NCBI GenBank assembly: GCA_023406895.1
Contig: JAEXTV010000009.1
Location: 4,878-68,877, forward strand
Source: Bacillota bacterium
GTDB lineage: Bacteria > Bacillota > Clostridia > Christensenellales > SZUA-584
Length of the DNA stretch: 64,000 nt
Direction: 5' to 3'
The notes beneath the pieces were generated by a model. It saw nothing but the letters and a program-made list of their open reading frames with translations, ran no database searches and was not told where the DNA came from. This document shows, piece after piece, positions 33,500 to 43,731 of the stretch; position 1 is the first letter of the stretch; each line of letters starts with the position of its first letter. The translations under genes and the position numbers were made by a program.

Positions 33500-33997
33500 T
33501 TAACTCTCCATTTGTTTGACGACGATGCGGCCGCCTGTTGTTGTTGTAACCCTGACGCGCGCTCCTTTGGGAACAAACTCGCCTTCGGTGACAACATCGG
33601 CTCTTTCCCCATCTATTTCAGCCGAGCCGGCGGGGCGCAGCGGTGTGAGACTGAGGCCTGTTTTCCCCACCAAACGAGAATAATCATCGCGCGCGACGTA
33701 CCCCATGTCCTTCTCCTGACTGTCTTTGAGAACCAGCGAGGAGCGGTACAGCCAGCCCCGCTTGAAGCTTCGCGCGGCAATCAGTGCAAGAATGAAGACG
33801 ATCGCGGCAATGATGACCAGCAGCAGCAGGCCTTCGGCCACGGAATGCGCCTGAAACACGATGCACAGCACGAGCGCCACAAGGCCAAGGCCGCCGAAGA
33901 TACCGAATCCGGGAATGAACAATTCAATGAGCAGAAAGATCATACCGACGGCAAACAAAACAACAGAAACGGTTTCAATTGTTGCGAACAAGCCCAT
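33500..33997 (-). CDS. NfeD family protein
   Basis: A 165-residue short NfeD protein. Residues 5-75 hold about three hydrophobic helices (VLFAVGMIFLLIELFIPGFG is the conserved opening), residues 105-165 a C-terminal OB-fold (GKTGLSLTPLRPAGSAEIDG, VPKGARVRV). NfeD proteins accompany flotillins/stomatins and modulate their membrane domains. AGGGGGAT precedes the ATG at 33997; the frame runs further upstream without a better site. It lies upstream of floA on the same strand. Confidence 0.92.
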   Translation of the reverse strand: MGLFATIETVSVVLFAVGMIFLLIELFIPGFGIFGGLGLVALVLCIVFQAHSVAEGLLLLVIIAAIVFILALIAARSFKRGWLYRSSLVLKDSQEKDMGYVARDDYSRLVGKTGLSLTPLRPAGSAEIDGERADVVTEGEFVPKGARVRVTTTTGGRIVVKQMES

Positions 33998-34239
33998 ACG
34001 GATCCCCCTCTTCCCGATAAACAAACATATTCTTATATTGACATAGTATAACACAAACGCAGATATTATGTGCAATAAAATGCAAAAACAGAACCACCGC
34101 AAAGCCAAAGGTTTACTTTGTATATCGCTTGTATTATAACATTCATACAAAACGGATGACCGAGGCGGCATTATCAGGCGCAGCAGCGAGTAAGCGCTGG
34201 CCTCTATAAGGGTAATGGGTTGTCGGCGCATAATAATAT

Positions 34240-34615
34240 GAAGATTTATGACGTTCCGCCGACGGTTATGCCGCGACGGATGATACCTTCTTTGAGATGG
34301 TTGAAAATGAAAATGTAGCGGAACCGTCTTTTAGCTAAGGAACTATGGCTGCCGGGTGCAAAAACGGTGATTTCATACCTTCTGGCGTTTGCCCGGGAAA
34401 TCAGAGAACCGAACCGCCATGCGGGATTGCCATCAAAGGAAAGGGGCTTCGCGAGAATTGACGGGGAGACGTTCGTCACCGCCGTGAGAGATGATCTTGT
34501 CAAGAGACTGCGGGCCCACATTGCGATCGTTATCGCAGAGGCATGGCAATTGCCTGTTTTATGTGAAGGACACACGCGAATATTATTTGCCAGTCTGTCT
34601 GTTGTTATATATAAT
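34240..34615 (+). pseudogene. Remnant of a QueG-like 4Fe-4S protein gene
   Basis: Two forward frames join into one N-terminal domain. The first has ATDDTFFEMVENENVAEPSF. After a frame change near 34325 the second has ELWLPGAKTVISYLLAFARE followed by KERGFARIDGETFVTAVRD. This matches, from memory, the start of epoxyqueuosine-reductase-like proteins (WLPGAKTVISYFLPF, then ARIDGE/ARIEGE). The frame holding the second part has an internal TAG, and the expected ferredoxin cysteines are gone. It lies in the gap between nfeD and the ribosomal operon. Confidence 0.6.
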
Positions 34616-34722
34616 GAAGAAATAAAAATTCACGGTATAGCCCTGCGAATAGAAGGCATAATCATTCATAGCAACGGCGAAAATTCAAGGCAAAAAAAAC
34701 GAGGATTTATCGAAAAAAATGC

Positions 34723-34751
34723 TTGCTTTTGCTTTAGGCATATTATATAAT
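34723..34751 (+). promoter_or_regulatory. Promoter of the S10-spc-alpha superoperon
   Basis: TTGCTT (34723-34728), exactly 17 bases, then TATAAT (34746-34751), in an A/T-rich stretch 206 bases before rpsJ. It is the only well-formed promoter seen before rplQ ends. Confidence 0.8.
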
Positions 34752-34756
34752 CACAA

Positions 34757-34957
34757 CGTTGCGCACTTTGTGCAGCGTATTTATTTGACAGATTGAAACG
34801 GGAGGTTGCCGGAGAAAACGCTTTCCGGGTAGTTTCCGCGGACTGTCGTCCTAATTAATCAAGGACAACGCTTCGGGCGGCAAGAGATTGCCGCAAAAAA
34901 GAATACACGACACACACGGACGCGTGTATATGGGGCGTCAGCGTAAGGAGGAGAAAA
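34757..34957 (+). promoter_or_regulatory. Structured 5' leader of the S10 operon
   Basis: A leader of about 200 bases. Hairpins include CGTTGCGCAC-TTT-GTGCAGCG right after the promoter and GCGGCAA-GAGA-TTGCCGC (34877-34894) followed by A6. It ends in AAGGAGGAGAAAA before rpsJ. S10 operons are autoregulated by L4 in enterobacteria; a similar role here is only inference and I cannot match a known leader class. Confidence 0.5.
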
Positions 34958-35266
34958 ATGGCAAGTCAGAAGATTAGAATCAAGCTGAAAGCGTACGATT
35001 ACAACCTGATTGACCAGTCGGCAATGAAGATCGTCGACACGGCCAAGAGGACGGGCGCAAAGGTATCGGGGCCGATCCCGCTGCCCACACAGAAAGAAGT
35101 TGTGACCATACTTCGTGCGCCGCACAAGTATAAGGATTCTCGCGAACAATTCGAAATCAAGACACACAAGAGGCTGATCGACATTCTTGAAGCCACTTCA
35201 AAGACAACGGATGCTTTGATGCGGCTGGATCTGCCTTCCGGCGTGGATATAGAAATTAAGCTCTAG
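34958..35266 (+). CDS. rpsJ: 30S ribosomal protein S10
   Basis: 102 residues, full length. It starts with [20 protein letters not shown] and includes [16 protein letters not shown], the loop that enters the 30S head and also contacts NusG/NusB. First gene of the superoperon, with a strong AAGGAGG site. The usual upstream rpsL-rpsG-fusA-tuf block is not adjacent. Confidence 0.98.
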   Translation: MASQKIRIKLKAYDYNLIDQSAMKIVDTAKRTGAKVSGPIPLPTQKEVVTILRAPHKYKDSREQFEIKTHKRLIDILEATSKTTDALMRLDLPSGVDIEIKL

Positions 35267-35279
35267 GGGGGTGTGACGT

Positions 35280-35909
35280 ATGAAAGCGATTTTAGGCAAA
35301 AAATTAGGTATGACTCAGCTGTTTATGGACGACGGCACAGTCGTTCCGGTGACGGTCGTTCAGGCCGGCCCGTGCGTTGTCACTCAGAAAAAGACAACCG
35401 AAACAGACGGTTACAATGCGATACAGATCGGCTTTGGCGATATCAGAGAAAAGCTTGTGACAAAGCCGCTTGAAGGCCACTTCAAAAAAGCGGGCGTGGC
35501 TCCGAAACGGAACCTGCGCGAGTACCGCGTGGACAATACGGATGATTTCGCACTTGGTCAGGAGATCAAGGTGGATGTGTTCGAAAAGGGCGATGTCGTT
35601 GATGTGCAGGGCACAAGCAAGGGCAAAGGCTTTCAGGGTATGGTGGCGCGCCACAATAAGGCGAGAGGGCCCATGACACATGGCTCGCGCAGTAAGAGAG
35701 CCCCGGGCAGCATCGGTGCCTGTGCGGATCCTTCGAGGGTCATCAAAGGCAAGAGGATGCCGGGACACGGCGGCGCGCAGACAGTGACTGTTCAGAACAT
35801 CGAAGTTGTCGGTATCGACGCGGATAAGAATGTGCTGCTTGTCAAAGGTGCTGTACCCGGAGCAAGGGGCGGGCTGCTTTCGATCTCGAAGGCGGTTAAA
35901 CTCGGCTGA
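35280..35909 (+). CDS. rplC: 50S ribosomal protein L3
   Basis: 209 residues. N-terminal [20 protein letters not shown] and the central [32 protein letters not shown] and [10 protein letters not shown] segments that reach toward the peptidyl-transferase centre. Fourteen bases after rpsJ, with GGGGGTGTG as ribosome site. Confidence 0.98.
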   Translation: MKAILGKKLGMTQLFMDDGTVVPVTVVQAGPCVVTQKKTTETDGYNAIQIGFGDIREKLVTKPLEGHFKKAGVAPKRNLREYRVDNTDDFALGQEIKVDVFEKGDVVDVQGTSKGKGFQGMVARHNKARGPMTHGSRSKRAPGSIGACADPSRVIKGKRMPGHGGAQTVTVQNIEVVGIDADKNVLLVKGAVPGARGGLLSISKAVKLG

Positions 35910-35941
35910 CAAGACAAGCAATAGAAAAGGAAGTGAGACGA

Positions 35942-36562
35942 ATGCCCAAAGTATCGGTATATAAAACGGACGGCACTGAGTCCGGAAAGATTGAACTGAA
36001 AAATGAAGTGTTTGGCATAGAAGTCAACGAAGCGGTGATGCACCAGGTAGTGGTTGCGCAGCTTGCCAACAAGCGTCAGGGCACGCAGAGTGCGCTGACC
36101 CGTGCTGAAGTGAGCGGCGGCGGCATCAAACCGTGGCGTCAGAAGGGAACAGGCCGCGCAAGAGCGGGTTCCTCGCGTTCTCCGGTGTGGAGAAAGGGCG
36201 GTATGGTATTTGCCGTGAAGCCCCGCGATTACAGCCAGAAGGTTAACAAAAAGGTCAGAAAACTGGCCATTCAGAGCGCCCTTTCAATGAAAGTGGCGGA
36301 TAAGAGCATCATCGTGCTGGAAGATCTCGCGCTTGAGGCTCCCAAGACGAAGCTGATGGCGGGCATCCTCAATCATTTTGATGCCACAAAAGCGTTGATT
36401 GTCACAGCGGGCAAGGACGCTGCCGTCGTGCGCGCATCGGGCAACATTCAGGGCGTGAAAACGCTGCCGGCCGACAGTGTGAACGTTTACGATCTGTTGA
36501 ACTATGACAAGCTCGTGATCACCAAGGATGCCGTCAGGAAGGTTGAGGAGGTTTTTGCATAA
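35942..36562 (+). CDS. rplD: 50S ribosomal protein L4
   Basis: 206 residues from the ATG after GGAAGTGAG. The exit-tunnel loop is visible as [20 protein letters not shown] with RSPVWRKGG after it. In enterobacteria L4 represses its own operon; whether it does here is unknown. Its stop overlaps the start of rplW by one base. Confidence 0.97.
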   Translation: MPKVSVYKTDGTESGKIELKNEVFGIEVNEAVMHQVVVAQLANKRQGTQSALTRAEVSGGGIKPWRQKGTGRARAGSSRSPVWRKGGMVFAVKPRDYSQKVNKKVRKLAIQSALSMKVADKSIIVLEDLALEAPKTKLMAGILNHFDATKALIVTAGKDAAVVRASGNIQGVKTLPADSVNVYDLLNYDKLVITKDAVRKVEEVFA

Positions 36563-36855
36563 TGGACGCAAGAGACATCATTAAAAAGCCGGTATTGACG
36601 GAAAACAGCTACGACGATATCGCTGTCAAAAAATACACGTTTGAAGTGGATACAAGAGCCACGAAGCACGACATCCGCCGCGCTGTGGAAGAAGTGTTCG
36701 GCGTGAAGGTGGCCAAGGTGAATACGCTGCGCCAGGTTGGCAAGCTGAAACGCCAGGGATACCATATCGGCAGACGGCCCGAAGTCAAAAAGGCGTTTGT
36801 GACGCTGACTCGCGACTCAAAGACCATCGAGTTCTTCGATTCGCTCGCACAGTAG
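36562..36855 (+). CDS. rplW: 50S ribosomal protein L23
   Basis: 97 residues: ARDIIKKPVLTENSYDDIAV at the start, then YTFEVDTRATKHDIRRAVE and the loop KLKRQGYHIGRRPEVKKAFV. L23 lies at the tunnel exit and docks trigger factor and SRP. Start codon overlaps the rplD stop. Confidence 0.97.
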   Translation: MDARDIIKKPVLTENSYDDIAVKKYTFEVDTRATKHDIRRAVEEVFGVKVAKVNTLRQVGKLKRQGYHIGRRPEVKKAFVTLTRDSKTIEFFDSLAQ

Positions 36856-36874
36856 GACAGGGAGGTAAAAGCTC

Positions 36875-37705
36875 ATGGCGATAAAAAAGTATAAACCGAC
36901 ATCACCGGGCCGCCGTGGCATGACGGTTTCCGCGTTTGAGGAAATCACATGCACCACGCCCGAGAGATCTCTTCTTGAGCCCATAAGAAAAACGGCCGGC
37001 AGAAACGTTCAGGGCCGTATCACAGTGCGCCACAGAGGCGGCGGCGTCAAGAGACAGTACAGGATCATCGACTTCAAGCGCAACAAAGACGGCGTGCCCG
37101 CCAAGGTTGCCACGATCGAATACGATCCGAACAGAACAGCCAACATTGCGCTGCTGCAGTATGCAGACGGCGAAAAGAGATACATCATTGCGCCCTATGG
37201 TCTCTCCGTGGGAGACACAGTGATGTCCGGCACGGGTGCCGATATCAAACCGGGCAATACGCTTTATTTGAAGGACATCCCGCTGGGAACGCTGATTCAC
37301 AACATTGAGCTGCAGCCCGGCAAAGGCGGACAGCTCGTGAGAAGCGCGGGTAACTCCGCACAGCTGATGGCCAAGGAAGGTGCCTATGCGCAGGTCAGGC
37401 TGCCCTCCGGTGAAGTGCGTATGGTGCTCTTAAACGCCAAGGCCACTATCGGTCAGGTGGGCAACATCGATCAGGAAAACATCAACATAGGCAAAGCGGG
37501 CCGGAAACGCCACATGGGCTTCCGTCCGACAGTCAGAGGATCTGTCATGAACCCGAATGACCATCCGCACGGCGGCGGCGAAGGCAAATCGCCGATCGGA
37601 CGTCCGGGACCGGTCACACCTTGGGGCAAGCCGGCGCTTGGCTATAAGACAAGAAAGAAGAAGAACGCTTCCGACAAGTATATAGTCAGACGCAGAAACA
37701 AGTAA
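36875..37705 (+). CDS. rplB: 50S ribosomal protein L2
   Basis: 276 residues, full length. [20 protein letters not shown] opens the protein; [20 protein letters not shown] and the C-terminal [20 protein letters not shown] hold the conserved histidine needed for peptidyl-transferase function. GGGAGG site; 25 bases before rpsS. Confidence 0.98.
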   Translation: MAIKKYKPTSPGRRGMTVSAFEEITCTTPERSLLEPIRKTAGRNVQGRITVRHRGGGVKRQYRIIDFKRNKDGVPAKVATIEYDPNRTANIALLQYADGEKRYIIAPYGLSVGDTVMSGTGADIKPGNTLYLKDIPLGTLIHNIELQPGKGGQLVRSAGNSAQLMAKEGAYAQVRLPSGEVRMVLLNAKATIGQVGNIDQENINIGKAGRKRHMGFRPTVRGSVMNPNDHPHGGGEGKSPIGRPGPVTPWGKPALGYKTRKKKNASDKYIVRRRNK

Positions 37706-37730
37706 CGGGAACAGTAAGGAGTAGTGGAAT

Positions 37731-38009
37731 ATGAGCAGATCGGTTAAGAAGGGGCCTTTCGTACACGCGAAGCTGCTGGCGAGAATCCAGGAGATGAACG
37801 GGAAGAACGAAAAGAAAGTGCTCAAAACATGGTCCAGAGCATCAACGATATTTCCAGATATGGTTGGTCATACACTCGCCGTTCACGACGGCAAGAAATT
37901 TGTGCCGGTGTACATGACGGAAGATATGGTGGGACACAAACTGGGTGAGTTCGCGCCGACAAGGACATTCCGCGGACATGCGGGCGATAAAAAGTCCGGC
38001 TCCAAGTAG
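37731..38009 (+). CDS. rpsS: 30S ribosomal protein S19
   Basis: 92 residues. [20 protein letters not shown] at the start, [20 protein letters not shown] and [18 protein letters not shown] at the end are diagnostic. It sits in the 30S head with S13. Confidence 0.98.
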   Translation: MSRSVKKGPFVHAKLLARIQEMNGKNEKKVLKTWSRASTIFPDMVGHTLAVHDGKKFVPVYMTEDMVGHKLGEFAPTRTFRGHAGDKKSGSK

Positions 38010-38031
38010 CCTTTAAGGGAGGAGACTATTA

Positions 38032-38430
38032 ATGGCAACTCGTCAGAGAGAAAAAGCTGAAAAGAGACATGAGCTCAAAGATAAAAGGCCGATGGCCAAG
38101 GCGAAATACGTGCGGATTTCTTCCTCAAAGGTTAGAATCGTGGTTGATCTGATTCGCGGTAAAAAGGTGGAGGAAGCCGTGGCCGTGCTGAAAAACACGC
38201 CTGCAGCAGCCAGCCCGATTGTGGAGAAAGTGCTGAATTCCGCAATCGCAAACGCGGAGAACAACCAGGGACTGCTGCGCGATGATCTCGTCGTAGCCGA
38301 GTGCTTTGCGGATCAGGGGCCGACACTTCGCCGTTTCCGTCCGCGCGCTCAGGGACGTGCGTCTCGCATCCGCAAGAGATCGAGCCACATCACCATCATA
38401 CTCGATAGTGCAGTCAAGGAGGAATCTTAA
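38032..38430 (+). CDS. rplV: 50S ribosomal protein L22
   Basis: 132 residues. The first 20 residues are a charged extension ([20 protein letters not shown]) before the usual [20 protein letters not shown]; the tunnel hairpin is [20 protein letters not shown]. Starts 22 bases after rpsS with GGGAGGAG. The extension is longer than in Bacillus but otherwise normal. Confidence 0.97.
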   Translation: MATRQREKAEKRHELKDKRPMAKAKYVRISSSKVRIVVDLIRGKKVEEAVAVLKNTPAAASPIVEKVLNSAIANAENNQGLLRDDLVVAECFADQGPTLRRFRPRAQGRASRIRKRSSHITIILDSAVKEES

Positions 38431-38432
38431 GC

Positions 38433-39128
38433 ATGGGTCAGAAAGTTAATCCTCACGGAATGCGCGTGGGTGTCATCAAAGACTGGAATGCGCGCTGGTT
38501 CGCCAAAAAGGGCGATTTTGCCGCGAACATCAAAGAAGACAACGTGATCAGAAAGCAGCTGAAAAAGCAGCTTTATGCAGCGGGTGTTTCCAAGATTGAA
38601 ACGGAAAGAGCGGCCAACAAACTGACCGTGAACATATACACCGCGAAGCCGGGCATCGTGATCGGCAAGGGCGGACAGGGTGTCGAGATTTTGAAAGCGC
38701 AGCTTTCCCGTCAAACGGGCAAAGCGGTTGTGCTCAACATCATCGAGATCAAACGCCCCGATATCGATGCACAGCTGGTGGCTGAGAACATCGCTTCTCA
38801 GCTCGAACGCCGCATCAGCTTCCGCCGTGCGATGAAACAGTGCATCGGCAGAGCGATGAAGGGCGGCGCGCTGGGTATCAAAGCCATGTGCTCCGGACGC
38901 CTCGGCGGCGCAGAAATCGCGCGCAGTGAGAAATACCACGATGGGTCTATTCCGCTGCAGACGATCCGTGCTGATATCGATTATGGTTTTGCGGAAGCCA
39001 ACACCACATATGGCAAAATAGGCTGCAAAGTCTGGATATATAAGGGTGAAATTCTTGGCAATCCCTTAAGGGATAAGTTCAAGACGGCGGAAGGAGGCAG
39101 CAAAGATGTTAATGCCAAAAAGGGTTAA
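38433..39128 (+). CDS. rpsC: 30S ribosomal protein S3
   Basis: 231 residues. [20 protein letters not shown] at the N-terminus, KH domain with [15 protein letters not shown] (GXXG loop) and the C-terminal [27 protein letters not shown]3 lines the mRNA entry channel. Its last 23 bases overlap rplP. Confidence 0.98.
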   Translation: MGQKVNPHGMRVGVIKDWNARWFAKKGDFAANIKEDNVIRKQLKKQLYAAGVSKIETERAANKLTVNIYTAKPGIVIGKGGQGVEILKAQLSRQTGKAVVLNIIEIKRPDIDAQLVAENIASQLERRISFRRAMKQCIGRAMKGGALGIKAMCSGRLGGAEIARSEKYHDGSIPLQTIRADIDYGFAEANTTYGKIGCKVWIYKGEILGNPLRDKFKTAEGGSKDVNAKKG

Positions 39129-39549
39129 GAGAAGAAGAGTGCACCGCGGCCGCATGAAGGGCAAAGCCACAAAGGGCAATGTCGTTAATTACGGTGAATA
39201 TGGGCTTATCGCGCTGGAACCGGCTTGGATTACGAGCAATCAGATTGAAGCCGCGCGTATCGCGATGACCCGTTACATCAAAAGAGGCGGTCAGGTTTGG
39301 ATTAAGATATTCCCGCACAAGCCGGTGACTGAAAAGCCGGCAGAAACACGTATGGGCAGCGGTAAAGGCTCTCCCGAATACTGGGTAGCCGTTGTGAAGC
39401 CGGGCCGCGTGATGTTCGAGATCGCGGGTGTGACCGAAGATATCGCGCGTGAAGCGCTGCGTCTTGCGGCACACAAACTGCCGATCAAGTGCAAGATGAT
39501 CAAGGCAACGGAAGCCAAAGAAGTAGGTGGTGAGCAGGATGAAAGCTAG
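39106..39549 (+). CDS. rplP: 50S ribosomal protein L16
   Basis: 147 residues. The start [20 protein letters not shown] is set by homology and by GAAGGAGG 8 bases upstream, inside rps[21 protein letters not shown] is the L16 hallmark next to the A-site tRNA. Overlaps rpsC and rpmC on either side. Confidence 0.97.
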   Translation: MLMPKRVKRRRVHRGRMKGKATKGNVVNYGEYGLIALEPAWITSNQIEAARIAMTRYIKRGGQVWIKIFPHKPVTEKPAETRMGSGKGSPEYWVAVVKPGRVMFEIAGVTEDIAREALRLAAHKLPIKCKMIKATEAKEVGGEQDES

Positions 39550-39745
39550 CAAGCTGCAAGAAATGTCGAATGATGAATTGACCGGTCAGCTCAAGGACTT
39601 AAAGCAAGAGCTTTTTAACCTGCGTTTCCAGAATGCCACAGGGCAGCTCGGGAACGTGATGGTCATAAAACAGACAAAGAAAGACATTGCAAGAGTCAAA
39701 ACAGTCTTAAGAGAGCGCGAAGTGAAAAGCGCTGCTCAGCGCTAA
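39539..39745 (+). CDS. rpmC: 50S ribosomal protein L29
   Basis: 68 residues of two helices: [20 protein letters not shown] and [16 protein letters not shown], then [19 protein letters not shown] at 39539 follows GGTGGTGAG and overlaps the end of rplP by 11 bases. Confidence 0.96.
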   Translation: MKASKLQEMSNDELTGQLKDLKQELFNLRFQNATGQLGNVMVIKQTKKDIARVKTVLREREVKSAAQR

Positions 39746-39756
39746 GGAGGATGCTC

Positions 39757-40014
39757 ATGTCTGAAAGAGGAATTCGCAAAACAAAAGTTGGCATCGTCGT
39801 CAGCGATAAGATGGATAAGACCATTGTGGTGCAGATCGTCCGCAAGGCCAAGCATCCGCTTTACGGCAAGACCGTGAAGATTACCAAGAAGTACAAGGCG
39901 CATGACGAAGAAAACGTGGCTAAGATCGGCGACAAGGTATCGATTACCGAGACACGCCCGATAAGCAAAGATAAGAAATGGAGACTGGTTGAGGTTGTAG
40001 AAGCCGCCAAGTAA
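39757..40014 (+). CDS. rpsQ: 30S ribosomal protein S17
   Basis: 85 residues: [20 protein letters not shown], then [20 protein letters not shown] and [20 protein letters not shown]. The second ATG (39757) was taken because GGAGG touches the first one at 39751. Confidence 0.96.
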   Translation: MSERGIRKTKVGIVVSDKMDKTIVVQIVRKAKHPLYGKTVKITKKYKAHDEENVAKIGDKVSITETRPISKDKKWRLVEVVEAAK

Positions 40015-40043
40015 CCAGAGAGTATAAAGGGAGGCGTAAGACA

Positions 40044-40412
40044 ATGATTCAAGCCCAAACACGCCTGAAAGTGGCGGATAATTCAGGTGCCAAAGAGATC
40101 ATGTGCATCAAAGTTCTCGGCGGCTCAAAAAGAGTCACAGCCAACATTGGCGATGTGATTATCGCGTCCGTAAAATCGGCGGCTCCCGGCGGAGTTGTCA
40201 AGAAAAAGGATGTCGTGAAAGCCGTCGTGGTACGCAGCGTCTATGGCGTTCGCCGTAAGGACGGATCATATATTCGGTTTGATGACAACGCGGCAGTGAT
40301 TATTGACAATCAGAAACAGCCCAAGGGAACGCGTATATTCGGACCTGTTGCTCGGGAACTCAGAGAGAAGGAATACATGAAGATCGTCTCTCTCGCGCCC
40401 GAGGTACTCTAG
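40044..40412 (+). CDS. rplN: 50S ribosomal protein L14
   Basis: 122 residues. [20 protein letters not shown] and [20 protein letters not shown] are near-universal L14 sequence. L14 forms bridges to the 30S and is the target of ribosome silencing factor. GGGAGG site. Confidence 0.98.
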   Translation: MIQAQTRLKVADNSGAKEIMCIKVLGGSKRVTANIGDVIIASVKSAAPGGVVKKKDVVKAVVVRSVYGVRRKDGSYIRFDDNAAVIIDNQKQPKGTRIFGPVARELREKEYMKIVSLAPEVL

Positions 40413-40429
40413 GAAGGCAGGAAACGACA

Positions 40430-40753
40430 ATGGCAAGAATGCATATAAGGAAAGATGACAAAGTTGTTGTGATCTCCGGCAAGGATAAAGGCAAAAAGGG
40501 CAAAGTTTTGGTTGCCGAGCCTTCAAACGGCAAGGTTGTTGTTGAAAAGATCAATATGGCGACAAAGCACGAGAAGCCCAAGGGCCAGGGTAAACCGGGC
40601 GGCATCGTACACCAGGAAGCGCCGATTTATGCCAGCAAGGTCATGCTTGTCTGCGGAAAATGCGGCAAAGCCACACGTATCGCTTTCAAGCTTCTTGAAA
40701 ACGGAAGCAAGGTGCGCGTGTGCAAAAAATGCGGCGAGACGTTCGACAAGTAA
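40430..40753 (+). CDS. rplX: 50S ribosomal protein L24
   Basis: 107 residues. KOW motif near the start (IRKDDKVVVISGKDKGKKGK) and the C-terminal part with two cysteine pairs (CGKCGKATR and CKKCGETF), a zinc-ribbon-like arrangement found in many Clostridia. Initiates assembly of the 50S subunit. Confidence 0.97.
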   Translation: MARMHIRKDDKVVVISGKDKGKKGKVLVAEPSNGKVVVEKINMATKHEKPKGQGKPGGIVHQEAPIYASKVMLVCGKCGKATRIAFKLLENGSKVRVCKKCGETFDK

Positions 40754-40767
40754 GGGAGGAATAGGAA

Positions 40768-41307
40768 ATGCCTAGGTTAAAGGATACGTATATCAGCCAA
40801 GCCGTACCCGCCCTCATGAAAAAGTTCGGGTATAAAAACGTGATGCAGGTTCCCAAGCTTGAGAAGATCGTGATCAATATGGGACTTGGCGATACGAAGG
40901 ATAATCCCAAGGGGATGGATGCGGCCGTGAGCGACCTGACAATCATTTCGGGCCAGAAGCCTGTGGTGACCAAAGCCAAGAAGAGCGTGGCGAACTTTAA
41001 GGTGCGCGAAGGCATGAAGATCGGTGCGAAGGTGACACTGCGCGGAACCCGCATGTATGAATTTGCGGATCGCCTGATGAGCATCGCGCTCCCGCGCGTC
41101 AGAGACTTCCGCGGTATCCCGTCGTCGTCTTTCGACGGACGCGGCAACTTTGCGCTGGGTCTTAAAGAACAGCTTGTTTTTCCCGAGATCGTTTATGATA
41201 ACGTGGATAAGATCCGCGGTATGGACATTGTGATGGTCACAACGGCGAAAACGGATGAGGAAGCCAGAGAGCTCTTAACGCTGCTTGGCATGCCTTTCAA
41301 GCGCTAA
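40768..41307 (+). CDS. rplE: 50S ribosomal protein L5
   Basis: 179 residues: [20 protein letters not shown] near residue 30, [20 protein letters not shown] in the middle and [20 protein letters not shown] near the C-terminus. Binds 5S rRNA and contacts the P-site tRNA. Confidence 0.98.
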   Translation: MPRLKDTYISQAVPALMKKFGYKNVMQVPKLEKIVINMGLGDTKDNPKGMDAAVSDLTIISGQKPVVTKAKKSVANFKVREGMKIGAKVTLRGTRMYEFADRLMSIALPRVRDFRGIPSSSFDGRGNFALGLKEQLVFPEIVYDNVDKIRGMDIVMVTTAKTDEEARELLTLLGMPFKR

Positions 41308-41330
41308 GAAGATAAGGGGAGGAAATCCAC

Positions 41331-41516
41331 GTGGCTAAAAAGTCGATGATTAACAAACAGCAAAAAGGCTCGAAATTCACGACAAGAAACTATACCCGCT
41401 GCAGCATTTGCGGACGTCCGCATGCGGTTCTTCGCAAATACGGTATCTGCCGCATCTGTTTCCGGGACCTTGCTTACAAGGGCGAGATTCCCGGCGTGAG
41501 AAAAGCGAGCTGGTAG
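41331..41516 (+). CDS. rpsN: 30S ribosomal protein S14, zinc-ribbon type
   Basis: 61 residues, the short type Z form with two CxxC pairs, CSICGRPH and [10 protein letters not shown], as normal for Firmicutes. GTG start with GGGGAGG upstream. This form needs zinc; a zinc-free paralogue is not in the window. Confidence 0.97.
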   Translation: MAKKSMINKQQKGSKFTTRNYTRCSICGRPHAVLRKYGICRICFRDLAYKGEIPGVRKASW

Positions 41517-41551
41517 GCTTTTGTGTTCGATAAAACAAGGAGGAAATTGAC

Positions 41552-41950
41552 ATGCCAGTAACAGATCCAGTGGCGGATATGCTCACCCGTATCCGTAATG
41601 CGATTGGAGCAAAACACGAAGTGATCGATGTGCCTGCTTCCCAGATGAAGAAGGCGATTGCCGGTATTCTTCTTAAAGAAGGCTTCATAAAAGGTTATGA
41701 GTATAAAGAAGAGGGTCCGCAGGGCGTCATCCGCATCACGCTCAAATATGGCGAGAAAGATTCGTCTATTATCAATGGGCTCAAGAAAATCAGCAAGCCG
41801 GGCCTGAGAGTTTATGCGGGCAAGGATGAACTCCCCAAAGTGCTCGGCGGCCTTGGCATTGCCATTATATCCACGTCTAAAGGTGTTATGACCGACCGTG
41901 ACGCGAGAGAAAACGGCGTGGGCGGAGAAGTTCTCGCTTACGTATGGTAA
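41552..41950 (+). CDS. rpsH: 30S ribosomal protein S8
   Basis: 132 residues: [20 protein letters not shown] at the start and [20 protein letters not shown] near the end. Key 16S rRNA binder; in enterobacteria it represses the spc operon. AAGGAGG site. Confidence 0.98.
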   Translation: MPVTDPVADMLTRIRNAIGAKHEVIDVPASQMKKAIAGILLKEGFIKGYEYKEEGPQGVIRITLKYGEKDSSIINGLKKISKPGLRVYAGKDELPKVLGGLGIAIISTSKGVMTDRDARENGVGGEVLAYVW

Positions 41951-42007
41951 GCGGATGTTCCGGCGAAGAGCAGCATTGAAAATTACGCATTTGCGGAGGA
42001 GATAAAA

Positions 42008-42547
42008 ATGTCGAGAATCGGTAGAATGCCCATTACGATTCCCGCTGGCGTCACGGTGACGGTCGAGCCGGGAAACGTGGTCAGGGTGACAAGTAAAAAG
42101 GGCGAGCTGACAGAGAAAATACCGTCTATCATTCAGGTCAGCCTGGAAGACGGTGTGCTGGCTGTGAAGCGCAGCTCGGAAGATAAACAGGCAAGAGCAA
42201 TGCACGGCCTCTCCCGCGCGATCATTGCCAACATGGTCACGGGCCTCACGGACGGTTTTACAAAAACGCTCGAGGTTGTGGGCGTGGGTTACAGAGTTCA
42301 GAAAAGCGGCAACAAGATCGTTCTGAACGTGGGTTATTCGCACCCGGTGGAAGTGCCTGAAGTCAGCGGTATCACGCTGGATGTGGAAGGTACCAACATC
42401 ATCAAGGTAACCGGCATATCCAAACAGGTTGTCGGCCAGTTTGCGGCAGATATTCGCGATATCCGTCCGCCCGAACCGTACAAAGGCAAGGGCATCAGAT
42501 ACCAGGGCGAAGAAGTGCTCCGCAAAGTCGGCAAGACCGGAATGTAG
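42008..42547 (+). CDS. rplF: 50S ribosomal protein L6
   Basis: 179 residues: [20 protein letters not shown] at the start; [20 protein letters not shown] in the centre; [20 protein letters not shown] at the end. Near the factor-binding site of the 50S. Confidence 0.98.
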   Translation: MSRIGRMPITIPAGVTVTVEPGNVVRVTSKKGELTEKIPSIIQVSLEDGVLAVKRSSEDKQARAMHGLSRAIIANMVTGLTDGFTKTLEVVGVGYRVQKSGNKIVLNVGYSHPVEVPEVSGITLDVEGTNIIKVTGISKQVVGQFAADIRDIRPPEPYKGKGIRYQGEEVLRKVGKTGM

Positions 42548-42561
42548 AGAGGTGGCTTAAA

Positions 42562-42930
42562 GTGATTAACAAGGTTGATAAAAACACAATCAGACAGGCG
42601 CGCCACTTACGGGTTCGCAACAAGATTTCCGGGACGGCGCAAAGGCCGAGACTCAATGTGTTTCGCAGCACAAACCACATCTATGCCCAGATCATCGACG
42701 ATGTGAAGGGTGTGACGCTGGCAAGCGCATCCACACTGAGCAGCGATTTGAAAAAAGAAATCGAAGGAAAGACCAAGAAGGAAGCGGCGAAGGCCGTTGG
42801 GATGGCGATAGGCAAGAAAGCGCTCGCGAGCGGGATTGATCAGGTTGTTTTCGACCGCGGCGGCTATATCTATATGGGCAGAGTTGAGCAGCTGGCAGAA
42901 GGCGCCAGAGAAGCCGGACTCAAGTTTTAA
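42562..42930 (+). CDS. rplR: 50S ribosomal protein L18
   Basis: 122 residues. [20 protein letters not shown] and [20 protein letters not shown], with [20 protein letters not shown] near the end. GTG start after GAGGTGG. Binds 5S rRNA with L5. Confidence 0.97.
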   Translation: MINKVDKNTIRQARHLRVRNKISGTAQRPRLNVFRSTNHIYAQIIDDVKGVTLASASTLSSDLKKEIEGKTKKEAAKAVGMAIGKKALASGIDQVVFDRGGYIYMGRVEQLAEGAREAGLKF

Positions 42931-42945
42931 AAGGAGGTTTGTCTG

Positions 42946-43512
42946 GTGCAGAGGAACGATTCATTCCAAAAGGGCGACAAGAAGAACGATAAAGGCGCAC
43001 CGCGCGGCGGCCGCAAGAACTTCAAGAGAGAAGAAGAGCAGGAGTTCAAGGAAAAGCTCGTCTATGTCAACCGTGTTGCCAAGGTTGTCAAGGGCGGCCG
43101 TAACTTCAGATTTACGGCGCTGGTTGTCGTCGGTGATGAAAAAGGCCGCGTTGGCGCGGGTCTTGGAAAAGCGGCGGAAATTCCGGATGCAATCTCCAAG
43201 GCTGTTCAGAAGGCAAAACGCAGCCTGATACAGGTTCCCATTGTGGGAACGACGATCCCCCACGAATCGGTGGGTATATTCGGACGGGGCCGCGTGCTGC
43301 TGTTCCCGGCTTCCGAAGGTACCGGCGTTATCGCGGGCGGTCCGGCCAGAGCGGTGCTTGAACTGGCGGGCGTGAAGGACATTAAGACGAAGTCTCAGGG
43401 GTCCAACACACCGGTGAATTGTGTCAAGGCCACGCTCGAAGGCTTAAAGGCGCTTAAGACAGCTGAGGAGTATGCAAGACTTCGCGGCATCAGTGTCGAT
43501 CAGCTTAAATAA
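42946..43512 (+). CDS. rpsE: 30S ribosomal protein S5
   Basis: 188 residues. A charged N-terminal extension of about 28 residues ([20 protein letters not shown]) precedes the usual [20 protein letters not shown]. The core has [20 protein letters not shown] and GIIAGG-like [19 protein letters not shown] start after AAGGAGG. Acts at the mRNA entry site and in decoding fidelity. Confidence 0.97.
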   Translation: MQRNDSFQKGDKKNDKGAPRGGRKNFKREEEQEFKEKLVYVNRVAKVVKGGRNFRFTALVVVGDEKGRVGAGLGKAAEIPDAISKAVQKAKRSLIQVPIVGTTIPHESVGIFGRGRVLLFPASEGTGVIAGGPARAVLELAGVKDIKTKSQGSNTPVNCVKATLEGLKALKTAEEYARLRGISVDQLK

Positions 43513-43526
43513 GGAGGCCAGGAAAC

Positions 43527-43718
43527 ATGGCAAAGAAAGCGGCAAAGATTAAGGTTCAGCTTGTAAAAAGCCCGATCGGATACTCGAAAGATCAGAAGGC
43601 AACGCTGGATGCACTTGGTCTTCGTAAGATGAACGCAGTCGCGGAGCATGATGACAACGCTTGCATTCGCGGGATGATCAATAAAGTGACGCACCTTGTT
43701 AAGGTGCTTGACGCTTAA
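43527..43718 (+). CDS. rpmD: 50S ribosomal protein L30
   Basis: 63 residues: [20 protein letters not shown] and [20 protein letters not shown], the compact bacterial L30. AAGGAGG site; 13 bases before rplO. Confidence 0.97.
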   Translation: MAKKAAKIKVQLVKSPIGYSKDQKATLDALGLRKMNAVAEHDDNACIRGMINKVTHLVKVLDA

Positions 43719-43731
43719 AGGAGGCAGAGTT

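Noticed and set aside
34246..34575. Leftward open frame of about 109 codons
   Set aside because: It is antisense to the QueG-like relic, whose forward translation carries recognisable family motifs; the reverse frame does not.
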